The notes under the pieces were generated by a model. That model searched no databases and was not told where the DNA came from. It saw only the letters and a program-made list of their open reading frames with translations. Positions 18,801 through 26,783 of a stretch of DNA of 64,000 bases are shown piece after piece. The position numbers and the translations under genes are program-made. Each line of letters begins with the position of its first letter. Positions within the stretch are counted from its first letter, which is position 1. The stretch lies in the NCBI GenBank assembly GCA_045221575.1, contig JBGUWU010000018.1, forward strand, positions 40,917 through 104,916, in the 5' to 3' direction. Origin of the DNA: Scybalousia_A sp045221575 (lineage in GTDB: Bacteria; Bacteroidota; Bacteroidia; Bacteroidales; P3).

Positions 18801-20138
18801 AAGCATTCCATGTCCTGGCAATTCAGAATCAAAGCCTCGTTTTTGACGATTCTCAAAAACAAAATACTCATAGTCTGAATTCATTATTTTAAATGCTTTA
18901 TTATCTACATCTAATGGAGAAAGAGTATAAGAACCTGTCTCACTTATTGGATCTATTGATGTATAGCCTCTAAGTTCTCTTTCTGTGGCTGACCATAAAG
19001 GAGGATAGCCACTATTTCCATTGTAGTTACCTCCTGCCATAACGTCCCAAACTCCTGGATGAAAAGATTCATTAGAATGTTCTCCGTTTTGGTAAGATAC
19101 ATCGTAGAAGTCTGGTTGGCCAAGAACATGAGAGAATTCATGACATATAGTTCCAATCATAAGAGGTTCGCCAGTACCTCCCCATTCTTCGGTATTATAT
19201 CCTCCAAGTTCTGAAGAGCAACCATAATTAAAGAAACTAACTTCATCAAGCATTATTCTTTCATAAAGTCTTCCTCTATGAGGCCAGATAGTATATGATG
19301 CGTTTCCCGAAGATTGGGCATAACCAGCATAAATAACATAGACACATTCTACTTCATTGTCTACATTACCATTAGTAAATGGGGTAAAATCAACATTATC
19401 ATCATTAGCAGCGTATATTGCTTCTGTTATTAAAGTTCTAACGTTTATATCTTTTGCTGGATATAAATTACCGTCCCAACCATAATATACTGTATCTTTA
19501 CCATAATATTCCAAGTTATGGGCAGATGTATAAGGGCCAAGAACAGTTGCTGAAACATTTAAATGATTGACTGTAGATGCCATAAAATAATCATGCACAC
19601 TTCCTGCATTACCATTAGAAGAATAACCGACTTGATTATATAATGCTTCTACTTCTTGTCTTGGAGTTGAAAACTCTCTATCTGTAAATGACATCAAAAT
19701 AACAAGCATTTTGTAATCTTGTACATTATTACCTATTTTTTGAAACTTTTTTTGCTTAAAATCATATAAAGCCTCATTATATTGTTTAACAAGACTAAGT
19801 TGTTCATCTGAAAAGAAGAGATTCTTAGAAATTGTGGATAAAAAAGCTAATTCTTCTTGACTTCTATCACCTTCATTGTGAGCTATCACATTAGAAGGTA
19901 TCATTCCACTTCTTTTATCTGAGATTGCATAAACATAATCTTGGTTTTCTGCTCTAAGCAAAGTATATCCATCAAGAGTAGATGCCCAATTTAATCTTTC
20001 ATCACCAAATAATCTTAATGTTAATGTTGTTTTATCTGATTGCTTCACATCTATTGGATTAGGTAAAGCAATAACTGCAAAAGCACTTTGAAAACTCAAC
20101 AACATTGCAAACAGCAATAAGAAAAACGTTCTCTTCAT
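15894..20138 (-). CDS. secreted M6-type metalloprotease with T9SS sorting domain
   Basis: Large exported protease of 1,414 aa. The start at 20138 gives a clean signal peptide (MKRTFFLLLFAML...SAFA); the frame runs 48 bases further upstream but without a better start. A catalytic domain follows, with the zinc motif HEFSHVLGQPDFYD (HExxH), typical of M6/immune-inhibitor-A peptidases. The middle carries repeated fibronectin-like modules marked by YYVRAFA or YYYRAFA strands, and a sugar-binding-like beta region. The last ~80 residues, from LYLAPNPSNGN to LIITSK, are a type A T9SS sorting domain, so export across the outer membrane and surface anchoring or release are expected. Confidence 0.88.
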   Translation of the reverse strand: MKRTFFLLLFAMLLSFQSAFAVIALPNPIDVKQSDKTTLTLRLFGDERLNWASTLDGYTLLRAENQDYVYAISDKRSGMIPSNVIAHNEGDRSQEELAFLSTISKNLFFSDEQLSLVKQYNEALYDFKQKKFQKIGNNVQDYKMLVILMSFTDREFSTPRQEVEALYNQVGYSSNGNAGSVHDYFMASTVNHLNVSATVLGPYTSAHNLEYYGKDTVYYGWDGNLYPAKDINVRTLITEAIYAANDDNVDFTPFTNGNVDNEVECVYVIYAGYAQSSGNASYTIWPHRGRLYERIMLDEVSFFNYGCSSELGGYNTEEWGGTGEPLMIGTICHEFSHVLGQPDFYDVSYQNGEHSNESFHPGVWDVMAGGNYNGNSGYPPLWSATERELRGYTSIDPISETGSYTLSPLDVDNKAFKIMNSDYEYFVFENRQKRGFDSELPGHGMLIYHVDKTVWNLQANCVNCEPGHEGYRVVTATQNINATNPFPGTNNKTSFTDDTTPNSKAYNGTNTNKPVYNIVENSSTNNITFVLMDADVYPYIENTQVDFQTDTLNLIAQVTQNNSSLTQTGVCYSMDNDTPTINDDIVVSAVATNNINVNVSGLNPNTYYYVRAFAKKGNYVGYGEVMKVKTPCEIVNAFPYKLSFEETDEDVSCISQYYSQSTNQWQFVDSIDGQTTQAYDGSRFAYLTTNYLLATHKMQLLLRPFNTTNLSQPALVFAYDQKRVGNRIDYLKVYYKTSLNSDWSLLRTYSAGTTSWTIDTVDLTVKSRNLYIMFEAEVKGAGGVYLDDVQVVEKNVNAFPNVVTYGVENIIDNNAKAKGNLISAGYTPIVKKGFVVSENPMPTVEDMVYYITENSLGNYEVELSELNPSTTYYYRAFASNSALTSYGEQQSFTTLCPRITEFPYQPNLNNEDTLCFINEGIWHANTADNSYVYTSQGSTSNNKLITPLLDLSYKSNMKVAFDYKGVGNVKVLIKENIASSWQEIANINSTNNAYQHAEYPIASPINVSEQSFIAFEFDGQANAQLNIKNIVIEAILQIPIITTDSATLPEYNAIKVSATIHYNGLSDITSKGVCYSLSANPTTADNVVLSNSNESNFDITISNLPILTQYYVRAFATNSFGTAYGEIIPISTRYYSINNNIISSDQRVCNEYPAPLSGQTPTGGNGEFSYQWIMSRDLITWEDCDEGVFNDRPTYQPRPAALSGTYYYARVVTSGLTIDTSNYVTILIDVPTRGGNIFTNTNSIPMNQAISLQLRAYTGSILYWQVRKPSLFFTEWDTIENSEDSPTISYVPTSEGEYTFKAMVQNGVCDMEESSQKVIQVTYSVGIDEVKNNEDNLYLAPNPSNGNINITSSKQENVNMTITNLKGEKVYTQKTILYEGDNRLNLSFLETGTYIIRLQGENIDWQTKLIITSK

Positions 20139-20292
20139 TTTATTAATAAAATTATTGATTATACATATTAATATATAGGGTTGCAAAATTAATAATAAAA
20201 TCTCAATTCAACGAAAATAAATCAATAAAATAAGTTTTAGAGTTTTAGTTTTGTTATTTGGAGTTATTGAAAACAAAGTCTTATTTTCAAAA

Positions 20293-20339
20293 AAAACAAA
20301 AGCACCATTTTAAGTAATCTAAAACGGTGTTTTTGTTTT
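20293..20339. terminator. terminator-like hairpin in a divergent spacer
   Basis: Nineteen-base arms (AAAACAAAAGCACCATTTT with AAAACGGTGTTTTTGTTTT) paired with two imperfect positions around a 9-base loop, then a T run. No gene reads toward it on either strand nearby. Confidence 0.55.
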
Positions 20340-20483
20340 TTATTTGTCTTGTTGTAATTCTTTTAACTGTGATAATGTGGAATTTAGTAGTTTCTTTTAT
20401 TTTGTACATCATCTGTACCAAATAAATGTTCCTATCATTAATTCAAAACCGTAGATACTAAAAAGATTAAAAGATCTTTATTA

Positions 20484-20588
20484 AAAAACATCAAAACTTA
20501 TTTTATTAAAACCAACTTTTTGTAAATTAAAATCAACTCTTGGTAGATTAAAATCAACTCTTTTTTTACAATAATCAAAAACTATTAA
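20484..20588 (+). repeat. 21-base-period tandem repeat (ATTAAAAyCAACTyTT...)
   Basis: Three clear consecutive units start at 20505, 20526 and 20547, each opening ATTAAAACCAACT or ATTAAAATCAACT, with weaker units on either side. The tail ACAATAATCAAAA recurs at 7190-7202 after the terminator there. Confidence 0.7.
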
Positions 20589-20748
20589 TGTTTATTTTAC
20601 ATTTGACATAAGTATAGCCAAAGTTTTTTTCTCACACAAAAAATAGTAAAACTTACATCATCAATAGTAAAAGTTTGTTTTATTGTTCTTTCTTTGGTAA
20701 CAAAATCTTGTATTTTTCTTGAAAGAAAACAAGAAATTACAATATTTT

Positions 20749-20779
20749 TTTGGTATTTGAAAAAAAACTTTTAAATTTG
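20749..20779 (+). promoter_or_regulatory. promoter of the 2-oxoacid oxidoreductase operon
   Basis: -33 TTTG at 20749-20752 and -7 TAAATTTG at 20772-20779, separated by 19 bases: the full Bacteroidetes consensus. The ferredoxin ATG is 53 bases downstream. Confidence 0.75.
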
Positions 20780-20832
20780 CATTTTCAATTTATTTAAGTA
20801 AAGTATTAACCCACTTAAAAACAATAAAAACA

Positions 20833-21051
20833 ATGGCAATAAAAGGAGCAATTGTAGTTGATAAAGATAAATGCAAGGGTTGTGGCGTTTGTGTTAGCGT
20901 TTGCCCTAAGCAGGTTATAGCTTTATCAAAGAACGTAAATGCTAAGGGTTATAACTATGCTGAGATGATTAATGGCGATTGTATAGGCTGTGCATCTTGT
21001 GGTATGGTTTGCCCTGATGGAGTAATAACGGTTTACAAAGCTAAGGTCTAA
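20833..21051 (+). CDS. korD: 2[4Fe-4S] ferredoxin subunit of 2-oxoacid oxidoreductase
   Basis: 72-aa delta subunit that passes electrons from the oxidoreductase core to ferredoxin. Two complete cluster motifs are visible: CKGCGVCVSVCP (about 18-29) and CIGCASCGMVCP (about 54-65). First gene of an operon with the alpha, beta and gamma subunits; the next ATG follows after 20 bases. Confidence 0.92.
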   Translation: MAIKGAIVVDKDKCKGCGVCVSVCPKQVIALSKNVNAKGYNYAEMINGDCIGCASCGMVCPDGVITVYKAKV

Positions 21052-21071
21052 TTAAAAACTAAAAAAAAGAA

Positions 21072-22157
21072 ATGGCAAAAGAGTTAAAATTAATGAAAGG
21101 TAACGAAGCGATTGCTGAGGCAGCGATTCGTTCCGGTTGTGATGGCTATTTCGGATACCCAATAACCCCACAATCCGAAGTAATGGAACACTTGATGGCA
21201 GAAATGCCTTGGGAAAAAACAGGTATGGTAGTTTTGCAGGCCGAAAGTGAAGTTGCATCTATCAATATGGTATATGGCGGTGCTGCAACAGGAAAAAGAG
21301 TTATGACATCTTCTTCTTCTCCTGGTATGTCTTTAATGCAAGAAGGAGTAACTTATCTTGCAGGTGCAGAACTTCCTTGTTTATTGGTAAATGTTATGCG
21401 TGGTGGTCCTGGTTTAGGAACTATCCAACCTTCACAAGCTGACTATTTCCAAACAACTAAAGGTGGTGGTCATGGAGATTATCAACTTTATACCCTTGCA
21501 CCAGCAAGTGTCCAAGAAATGTATGACTTTGTTTTCAAAGCATGGGATATAGCATTCAAATACAGAAACCCTGTTATGATTCTTTCTGATGGTGCTATAG
21601 GACAAGTTATGGAAAAAGTTTATGTTGGAGATTATCTTCCTCGTTGGACTGATAAAGAAATAGCAGAAAAAGCACCTTGGGCTGCATTTGGAAAACCTGC
21701 TACAAGAGATCATAACATCATAACTTCTCTTGAACTTGATTCTGCTAAACAAGAGCAAAATAATCATCGTTTCCAAGCAAAATATCGTGAAATGGAAAAG
21801 AACGATACTTTGTATGAAGAAATTATGTGTGATGATGCTGACTATGTTTTTGTTGCTTATGGTTCTTGCGCTCGTATAGCTCACAAAGCTGTTCAACTTG
21901 CAAGAGAAAAAGGAATAAAAGCTGGTTTGTTACGTCCTATTACTTTATTCCCATTCCCAAGCAAACCTATTAAAGCATTAGCTCAAAGAGTTAAAGGTAT
22001 GCTTTCTGTGGAAATGTCTGCAGGTCAAATGGTACAAGATGTTAAACTTGCATCTGAATTCAAATGTCCTGTTGAGTATTTCGGACGTTACGGTGGTATA
22101 ATTCCTACACCACAAGAAGTTGTTGAAGCATTAGAAAACAAATTAATTAAAGGCTAA
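21072..22157 (+). CDS. korA: 2-oxoacid:ferredoxin oxidoreductase alpha subunit (KorA/VorB)
   Basis: Pyrimidine-binding alpha subunit of a thiamine-diphosphate enzyme that oxidatively decarboxylates 2-oxoacids to acyl-CoA using ferredoxin. Recognisable parts are GCDGYFGYPITPQSEVMEHL near the N-terminus, MVVLQAESEVASINMVYGGA and SSPGMSLMQEGV. At 361 aa it fits the split four-subunit form. Sequence alone does not separate 2-oxoglutarate (Kor) from branched-chain 2-oxoacid (Vor) enzymes; the ferredoxin-alpha-beta-gamma order occurs in both. Confidence 0.9.
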   Translation: MAKELKLMKGNEAIAEAAIRSGCDGYFGYPITPQSEVMEHLMAEMPWEKTGMVVLQAESEVASINMVYGGAATGKRVMTSSSSPGMSLMQEGVTYLAGAELPCLLVNVMRGGPGLGTIQPSQADYFQTTKGGGHGDYQLYTLAPASVQEMYDFVFKAWDIAFKYRNPVMILSDGAIGQVMEKVYVGDYLPRWTDKEIAEKAPWAAFGKPATRDHNIITSLELDSAKQEQNNHRFQAKYREMEKNDTLYEEIMCDDADYVFVAYGSCARIAHKAVQLAREKGIKAGLLRPITLFPFPSKPIKALAQRVKGMLSVEMSAGQMVQDVKLASEFKCPVEYFGRYGGIIPTPQEVVEALENKLIKG

Positions 22158-22206
22158 TTTGGGTGGCTTTGAACAAAAACAGTCAAATTTTAATGAGAAA
22201 AAGATT

Positions 22207-23034
22207 ATGTTTAACGAAGAAATAGTAAAACCAGAAAATCTTGTTTACAAAAAAACAAGTGTTCTTACCGATGCCGTTATGCACTACTGCCCTGGTTGTC
22301 CTCACGGAACAATCCACAGAATAATAGCAGAGGTAATAGATGAAATGGGCATTCAGGATAAAACAATAGGTATCGCTCCTGTTGGTTGTTCAGTTTTAGC
22401 CTATAATTATTTTAATGTGGATTTCGTTGAAGCTGCTCACGGAAGAGCTCCTGCTCTTGCATCTGCAATTCAAAGACTTCACCCAGAACATCATACTTTC
22501 ACATATCAAGGAGATGGTGATTTGGCTGCTATTGGTACAGCAGAAACAATTCATGCTTGTAATCGTGGAGAAAATATCATTATATTCTTTGTAAATAATG
22601 CTATCTACGGTATGACAGGTGGTCAAATGGCTCCTACAACATTGGTTGGTATGAAATCTGCTACTACTCCTTATGGACGTAGAGTTGATTTGAATGGTTG
22701 GCCTTTGCAAATTACAGAGTTAGTTGCTCAACTTCCAGGAACAGATTACGTTACACGTCAAAGTGCATCTACTCCTGCTGACGTAAGAAAAGCTAAAGCT
22801 GCAGTTAGAAAGGCATTTGAAAACCAAGCTGCAAAGAAAGGTACTCAATTTGTTGAGTTCGTTTCTACTTGTAACTCTGGTTGGAAGATGACTCCTGTTG
22901 CTGCTAATGAATGGATGCGCCAAAATATGTTCCCTAAATATGTTTTAGGCGACATTAAAGCTGACGGACAAATTGTAAGAGAATACAATCCTGCAGATAG
23001 CAAAGTTATTCGCGAATTAATTCCAGTTAAATAA
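22207..23034 (+). CDS. korB: 2-oxoacid:ferredoxin oxidoreductase beta subunit (TPP-binding)
   Basis: Thiamine-diphosphate-binding beta subunit. HYCPGCPHGTIHR carries the conserved cysteine pair near the active centre, and GDGDLAAIGTAETIHACNRG followed by NNAIYGMTGGQMAPTT is the TPP/Mg motif (GDG...N). The frame is open from a TTG at 22159, but the ATG at 22207 (MFNEEIVKPENL) has the better context and gives a normal 275 aa. Forms the catalytic core with korA. Confidence 0.92.
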   Translation: MFNEEIVKPENLVYKKTSVLTDAVMHYCPGCPHGTIHRIIAEVIDEMGIQDKTIGIAPVGCSVLAYNYFNVDFVEAAHGRAPALASAIQRLHPEHHTFTYQGDGDLAAIGTAETIHACNRGENIIIFFVNNAIYGMTGGQMAPTTLVGMKSATTPYGRRVDLNGWPLQITELVAQLPGTDYVTRQSASTPADVRKAKAAVRKAFENQAAKKGTQFVEFVSTCNSGWKMTPVAANEWMRQNMFPKYVLGDIKADGQIVREYNPADSKVIRELIPVK

Positions 23035-23064
23035 AGTATTAACCCAATAAAACAAATTACAACA

Positions 23065-23616
23065 ATGACAGAAGAAATAATTATAGCTGGTTTCGGAGGA
23101 CAAGGAGTTTTATCTATGGGTAAAATACTTGCTTACTCTGGTGCAATGCAAGGCAAAGAAGTTAGTTGGATGCCAAGTTATGGTCCAGAAATGCGTGGAG
23201 GTACAGCAAACGTTTCTGTTATTATTTCAGACGAAAGAATATCTTCACCTATCATAAGCCAATTTGACACTGCAATCATACTTAACCAACAAAGTTTGGA
23301 TAAATTTGAAAGTGCAGTAAAGCCAGGTGGTCTTTTGATTTATGATCCTAACGGTATCACAAAAGCACCTACAAGAAAAGACATCAATGTTTATAAAATC
23401 CCTGCAACAGAAAAAAGTGCTGAAATGGGAATGGCAAAGGTATTCAACATGATGGTGCTTGGTGGTTTCTTGAAAATAAAACCTGTTGTTACTGAACAAT
23501 ACATAGAGGAAGGTTTGAAACACTCTCTTCCAGAGCGTCATCACAAACTTATTCCTACTAACCTTGACGCAGTAGCAAAAGGAAAGGAACTTATAGAAGG
23601 TGTAAATGTTTTATAA
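23065..23616 (+). CDS. korC: 2-oxoacid:ferredoxin oxidoreductase gamma subunit
   Basis: 183-aa gamma subunit (POR gamma family, PF01558). It opens with the nucleotide-fold motif IIAGFGGQGVLSMGKILA and the conserved MPSYGPEMRGGTANVSVI block. Last gene of the operon, 30 bases after korB and followed directly by a strong terminator. Completes the delta-alpha-beta-gamma enzyme for anaerobic energy metabolism or reductive carbon fixation. Confidence 0.93.
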   Translation: MTEEIIIAGFGGQGVLSMGKILAYSGAMQGKEVSWMPSYGPEMRGGTANVSVIISDERISSPIISQFDTAIILNQQSLDKFESAVKPGGLLIYDPNGITKAPTRKDINVYKIPATEKSAEMGMAKVFNMMVLGGFLKIKPVVTEQYIEEGLKHSLPERHHKLIPTNLDAVAKGKELIEGVNVL

Positions 23617-23633
23617 TATAAAATATTTATAAT

Positions 23634-23668
23634 AAAAAGTCCGCTATTTAGTTATGGCGGACTTTTTT
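23634..23668 (+). terminator. intrinsic terminator of the kor operon
   Basis: Stem AAAAAGTCCGC paired with GCGGACTTTTT around a 12-base loop, ending in T residues; 17 bases after the korC stop. Confidence 0.9.
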
Positions 23669-23696
23669 ATTTAATACTAAAATTTATATATCTTTA

Positions 23697-23762
23697 TCAT
23701 CTTCTACCTGTGCCATTACATCTATTACAACGACCTGTTCCAGAACATTGCCTACATTTTTT
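23697..23762 (-). pseudogene. remnant of a DnaJ-type CXXCXGXG zinc-finger protein
   Basis: A 20-codon stretch reads CRQCSGTGRCNRCNGTGRR: two back-to-back CxxCxGxG motifs as in DnaJ-like zinc fingers. The frame is closed by TGA downstream and TAA just upstream at a run of eight A, with no start codon. It is too short to fold alone as a known protein and probably marks a decayed or frameshifted gene. Confidence 0.45.
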
Positions 23763-24027
23763 TTAATAACACCTTTTTAACAAAGAATTTTCCATTCGTG
23801 TTTTTTAGTAACTTTCTTATTTTTTATTTCTCTTCACTAATTTCTAATTACTAATAAATAAGGGAGTATTTAATTTTGATATATCTAAAATAAAACGTAA
23901 CGCCTCTTTATATAATAATGATAATTCTACGATTATATATGGATAAGGTAATCGTTATATTCTATAAATAACAAGAAAAAATGCATTAAAATATTATCTA
24001 AGTGTCTACTTTGGTAAAAAAATATTG

Positions 24028-24035
24028 TATCTTTG
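24028..24035 (+). promoter_or_regulatory. -7 promoter box (TATCTTTG) for the gene at 24068
   Basis: Exact TAnnTTTG match 32 bases before the ATG of the coiled-coil gene that heads the gmk unit. The nearest TTTG upstream is at a poor spacing. Confidence 0.5.
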
Positions 24036-24067
24036 CCAAAAATTTGCAATAAAATAAGTTTAACATT

Positions 24068-25027
24068 ATGGAGAACAATAACCTTAATAATATTAAAGAG
24101 CAAATAAGAAACGTTTATGATAATATTCTTAATTTGCAATTACCTGAAAAAGAAGATAATTCCCTTTATATTCAAAAACTTGATACGCTTTTATCTAACG
24201 TTCAAGAAATCATAACTCAAAATAAACAAATCATAACTCAAAATGAGAAAACACATTCTTTGCTTGAAAAATTAATAGAAAAGCAAAAAGAAGTTGTTAT
24301 TGAAAATAGCAAAAAAGAAAGAGCGGAACCTGTTAATATAAAAGAAGAAGAACCTCTTGATATTTTTGTTTTACCAGAAGAAAACTTAGAAAACATAAAA
24401 CAAGAAGAACCTAAAAAGAAAGAAGAACCTAAACAAGAAAAGGTAAAACCTCAGCAAAAAGTGGAGGCAAAGCCACAGCAAAAAGAAATCAAACAAGCAC
24501 TTCCTCCCGAGCCTAAACAAGAAAAACAAGAAAAAGAAACTTCTTCTGTATTAGAATTCTTACACAAAAGGGTTATAAAAGACAATCCATCTAAAACAAT
24601 TGCTGACGTTAAAAGTAAAGAACAGAAAAACGAAAGTGTTACTTCTACTTTAAATAGCTTGTTTGCTGATTCAGAAAACGAACAGACTGAAACAAAACAA
24701 GAAAAGCCAGCAACCCTTTTTGACAACAAAGAAGAAAAAGTAGAAGTACTTTCAGATAAACAAGAATCAATAGGAGATAGATTTTTCTCTCAAACAAAAA
24801 ACGATTTACGAGTTGCAATAGGCATAAACTATAAATTTATGTTTATCAATGACCTCTTTTCTGGCGACATAAAAGAATACGAAAACTTTATCAATCAACT
24901 AAACGAAATGACTTCATTCACTGCTTCAATGGATATAATAAATCAAAAACGTTTAGTTTACAAATGGGCTGCGACTTCTCCTGCTTATGCTAATCTTGTT
25001 GATATAATTCAAAAAAGATTTGAATAG
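24068..25027 (+). CDS. uncharacterised protein with coiled coil, low-complexity Lys/Glu/Gln linker and conserved C-terminal domain
   Basis: 319 aa, not assigned to a named family. Residues ~1-85 are predicted coiled coil. Residues ~90-235 are a low-complexity linker rich in K, E, Q and P. The last ~80 residues form a compact domain (DLRVAIGINYKFMFINDLF ... INQLNEM) that I recall as conserved among Bacteroidetes proteins of unknown role. No signal peptide or membrane segment. It ends 1 base before the gmk start, so the two are co-transcribed. Function not inferred. Confidence 0.75.
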   Translation: MENNNLNNIKEQIRNVYDNILNLQLPEKEDNSLYIQKLDTLLSNVQEIITQNKQIITQNEKTHSLLEKLIEKQKEVVIENSKKERAEPVNIKEEEPLDIFVLPEENLENIKQEEPKKKEEPKQEKVKPQQKVEAKPQQKEIKQALPPEPKQEKQEKETSSVLEFLHKRVIKDNPSKTIADVKSKEQKNESVTSTLNSLFADSENEQTETKQEKPATLFDNKEEKVEVLSDKQESIGDRFFSQTKNDLRVAIGINYKFMFINDLFSGDIKEYENFINQLNEMTSFTASMDIINQKRLVYKWAATSPAYANLVDIIQKRFE

Positions 25028-25028
25028 A

Positions 25029-25601
25029 ATGAAAGGAACTACATCTCTTATTGTGTCTGCTCCTTCTGGCACAGGTAAGACAACAATATTAAACTATATT
25101 TTTGAAGCATTTAATGACAAATTCTCTTTCTCTGTGTCTGCAACTACACGCAAACCAAGACAACAAGAGGAACACGGCAAACATTATTATTTTATTTCTC
25201 AACAAGAATTTGAAGAAAAAATAAAAAACAACGAGTTCCTTGAATATGAGAACGTGTATGAAGGCTTATACTACGGCACACTAAAGAGTGAAATACAAAG
25301 AATCAACGATGAAGGTAAGATTGCTGTATTTGATGTTGATGTAAAGGGCGGAGTCAATATAAAAAACAAGCTTAAAGACAAAGCTCTTGCAATTTTCTTA
25401 ATGCCTCCTTCAATAGAAGAACTAAAAAAACGTCTTCAAGGGCGCAACACTGAAACTGAAGAAACACTTAACAAGCGTTTGCAGAGAGCAGAAATGGAAA
25501 TATCTTACGCAAAAAACTTTGACAAAATTATCATCAACGACAATTTAGATGTAGCCGTGAAAGAATGTATAGAACTCGTTAAAGAGGTGTTTGAAGTCTA
25601 A
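25029..25601 (+). CDS. gmk: guanylate kinase
   Basis: Phosphorylates GMP to GDP. The P-loop SAPSGTGKTT lies near the N-terminus, followed by SVSATTRKPR and the GMP-binding HYYFIS, EYENVYEGLYYGT and DVDVKGGVNIK segments. Open frame begins at a TTG (25020) but the ATG at 25029 gives the standard 190 aa and avoids overlap with the preceding gene. Confidence 0.96.
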   Translation: MKGTTSLIVSAPSGTGKTTILNYIFEAFNDKFSFSVSATTRKPRQQEEHGKHYYFISQQEFEEKIKNNEFLEYENVYEGLYYGTLKSEIQRINDEGKIAVFDVDVKGGVNIKNKLKDKALAIFLMPPSIEELKKRLQGRNTETEETLNKRLQRAEMEISYAKNFDKIIINDNLDVAVKECIELVKEVFEV

Positions 25602-25617
25602 CAAAGTTTATATAAAT

Positions 25618-25648
25618 TTTGTAAACCACAAAAAAAGATTTACTTTTG
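25618..25648 (+). promoter_or_regulatory. pheS promoter
   Basis: -33 TTTG at 25618-25621 and -7 TACTTTTG at 25641-25648, spaced by 19 bases: full Bacteroidetes consensus, 21 bases before the pheS ATG. Confidence 0.75.
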
Positions 25649-25669
25649 CAAAATAATATTTTCGAAAAA

Positions 25670-26704
25670 ATGGAAGAGATTATCAACAAACATATTGAAA
25701 AGATTAAACAAATATCTTCTGCTACCAAAGAAGAATTAGAAAATCTTAGAATAGAATATCTTGGCAAAAAAGGTGTGATGAGTGATTTGTTTGCTAAATT
25801 CAAAGAAGTAGCACCTGAAAAAAGAAAGGAATTAGGTATAAAACTCAATGAACTTAAGCAAGCTGCACAAGCTAAAATTGATGAACTTAAAGAACTTACT
25901 GAAGCTAAAGCTGAAGAAATGCGTCCAAAAGAAGACCTTACCAAACCATTAGAAAGTGTTTCTTTAGGTTCTACTCACCCTTTAACTTTAGTTAGAAAAG
26001 AAATTGTAGATATATTTTCTCGCATTGGTTATATTGTACAAGAAGGTCCAGAAGTAGAGGACGATTGGCATGTTTTCTCTGCTCTTAACTTTCCACCAGA
26101 ACATCCTGCAAGGGATATGCAAGACACTTTCTTTGTTGAAAATGGAAGGAAAGACGGCAATGATATTTTGTTACGTACTCATACTTCTTCTGTTCAAGTT
26201 CGCACAATGGAGAAGATGAAACCACCTATTCGTATTATTGCTCCAGGAAGAGTGTTTAGAAACGAAGCAATATCAGCAAGAGCTCACTGTATTTTTCATC
26301 AAGTGGAAGGATTATACATTGACAAAGGCGTTTCTTTCGCTGATTTAAAACAGAACTTACTTTACTTTGTAAAAGAAATGTTTGGTGAAAATACGCAAAT
26401 CCGTTTGCGTCCTTCTTATTTCCCTTTCACAGAACCAAGTGCTGAAATGGATATTTCTTGTACTATCTGCGGAGGAGAAGGTTGTAATATCTGCAAACAC
26501 ACAGGCTGGTTAGAGATTATGGGATGCGGAATGGTGGATCCTAACGTTTTAGAAGCATCTGGCATAGACAGTAAAGTTTATTCAGGATTTGCTTTCGGTA
26601 TGGGAATAGAAAGAATTGCAATGTTAAAATATGATGTAAAAGACCTAAGACAATATTTTGAAAACGACATTCGTTTTTTAAATCAATTCTCTTCTGAAAT
26701 ATAA
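25670..26704 (+). CDS. pheS: phenylalanine--tRNA ligase alpha subunit
   Basis: Class II aminoacyl-tRNA synthetase catalytic subunit, which pairs with PheT (not in the window). The N-terminal coiled coil spans about residues 1-80. Motif 2 is GRVFRNEAISARAHCIFHQ, and motif 3 is GFAFGMGIERIAML near the end. The cysteine cluster CTICGGEGCNICKHTGW lies between them. The frame extends back to a TTG at 25646 inside the promoter, so ATG 25670 (344 aa) is chosen. Ends at a 17-bp terminator hairpin. Confidence 0.96.
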   Translation: MEEIINKHIEKIKQISSATKEELENLRIEYLGKKGVMSDLFAKFKEVAPEKRKELGIKLNELKQAAQAKIDELKELTEAKAEEMRPKEDLTKPLESVSLGSTHPLTLVRKEIVDIFSRIGYIVQEGPEVEDDWHVFSALNFPPEHPARDMQDTFFVENGRKDGNDILLRTHTSSVQVRTMEKMKPPIRIIAPGRVFRNEAISARAHCIFHQVEGLYIDKGVSFADLKQNLLYFVKEMFGENTQIRLRPSYFPFTEPSAEMDISCTICGGEGCNICKHTGWLEIMGCGMVDPNVLEASGIDSKVYSGFAFGMGIERIAMLKYDVKDLRQYFENDIRFLNQFSSEI

Positions 26705-26723
26705 GACAAAGAATCAAATCCAA

Positions 26724-26760
26724 CAAATAAAGGACGATGTTAGACATCGTCCTTTATTTG
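26724..26760. terminator. perfect 17-bp hairpin terminator after pheS
   Basis: CAAATAAAGGACGATGT and its exact complement around a 3-base loop, flanked by T and A residues; can serve pheS and the convergent BspA-like gene. Confidence 0.92.
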
Positions 26761-26783
26761 TTTTCTTAGTATTAATAATACGC

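Larger units (their letters stand above)
20139..20832. other. 694-base spacer between the M6 protease and the oxidoreductase operon
   Basis: Divergent spacer with no gene. It holds a terminator-like hairpin (20293-20339), a short 21-base-period array (20484-20588) and the promoter of the oxidoreductase operon (20749-20779). Confidence 0.7.

Noticed and set aside
15894..20138. Several open frames on the plus strand inside the M6 protease gene
   Set aside because: Cysteine/isoleucine-rich antisense shadows of a well supported coding sequence.
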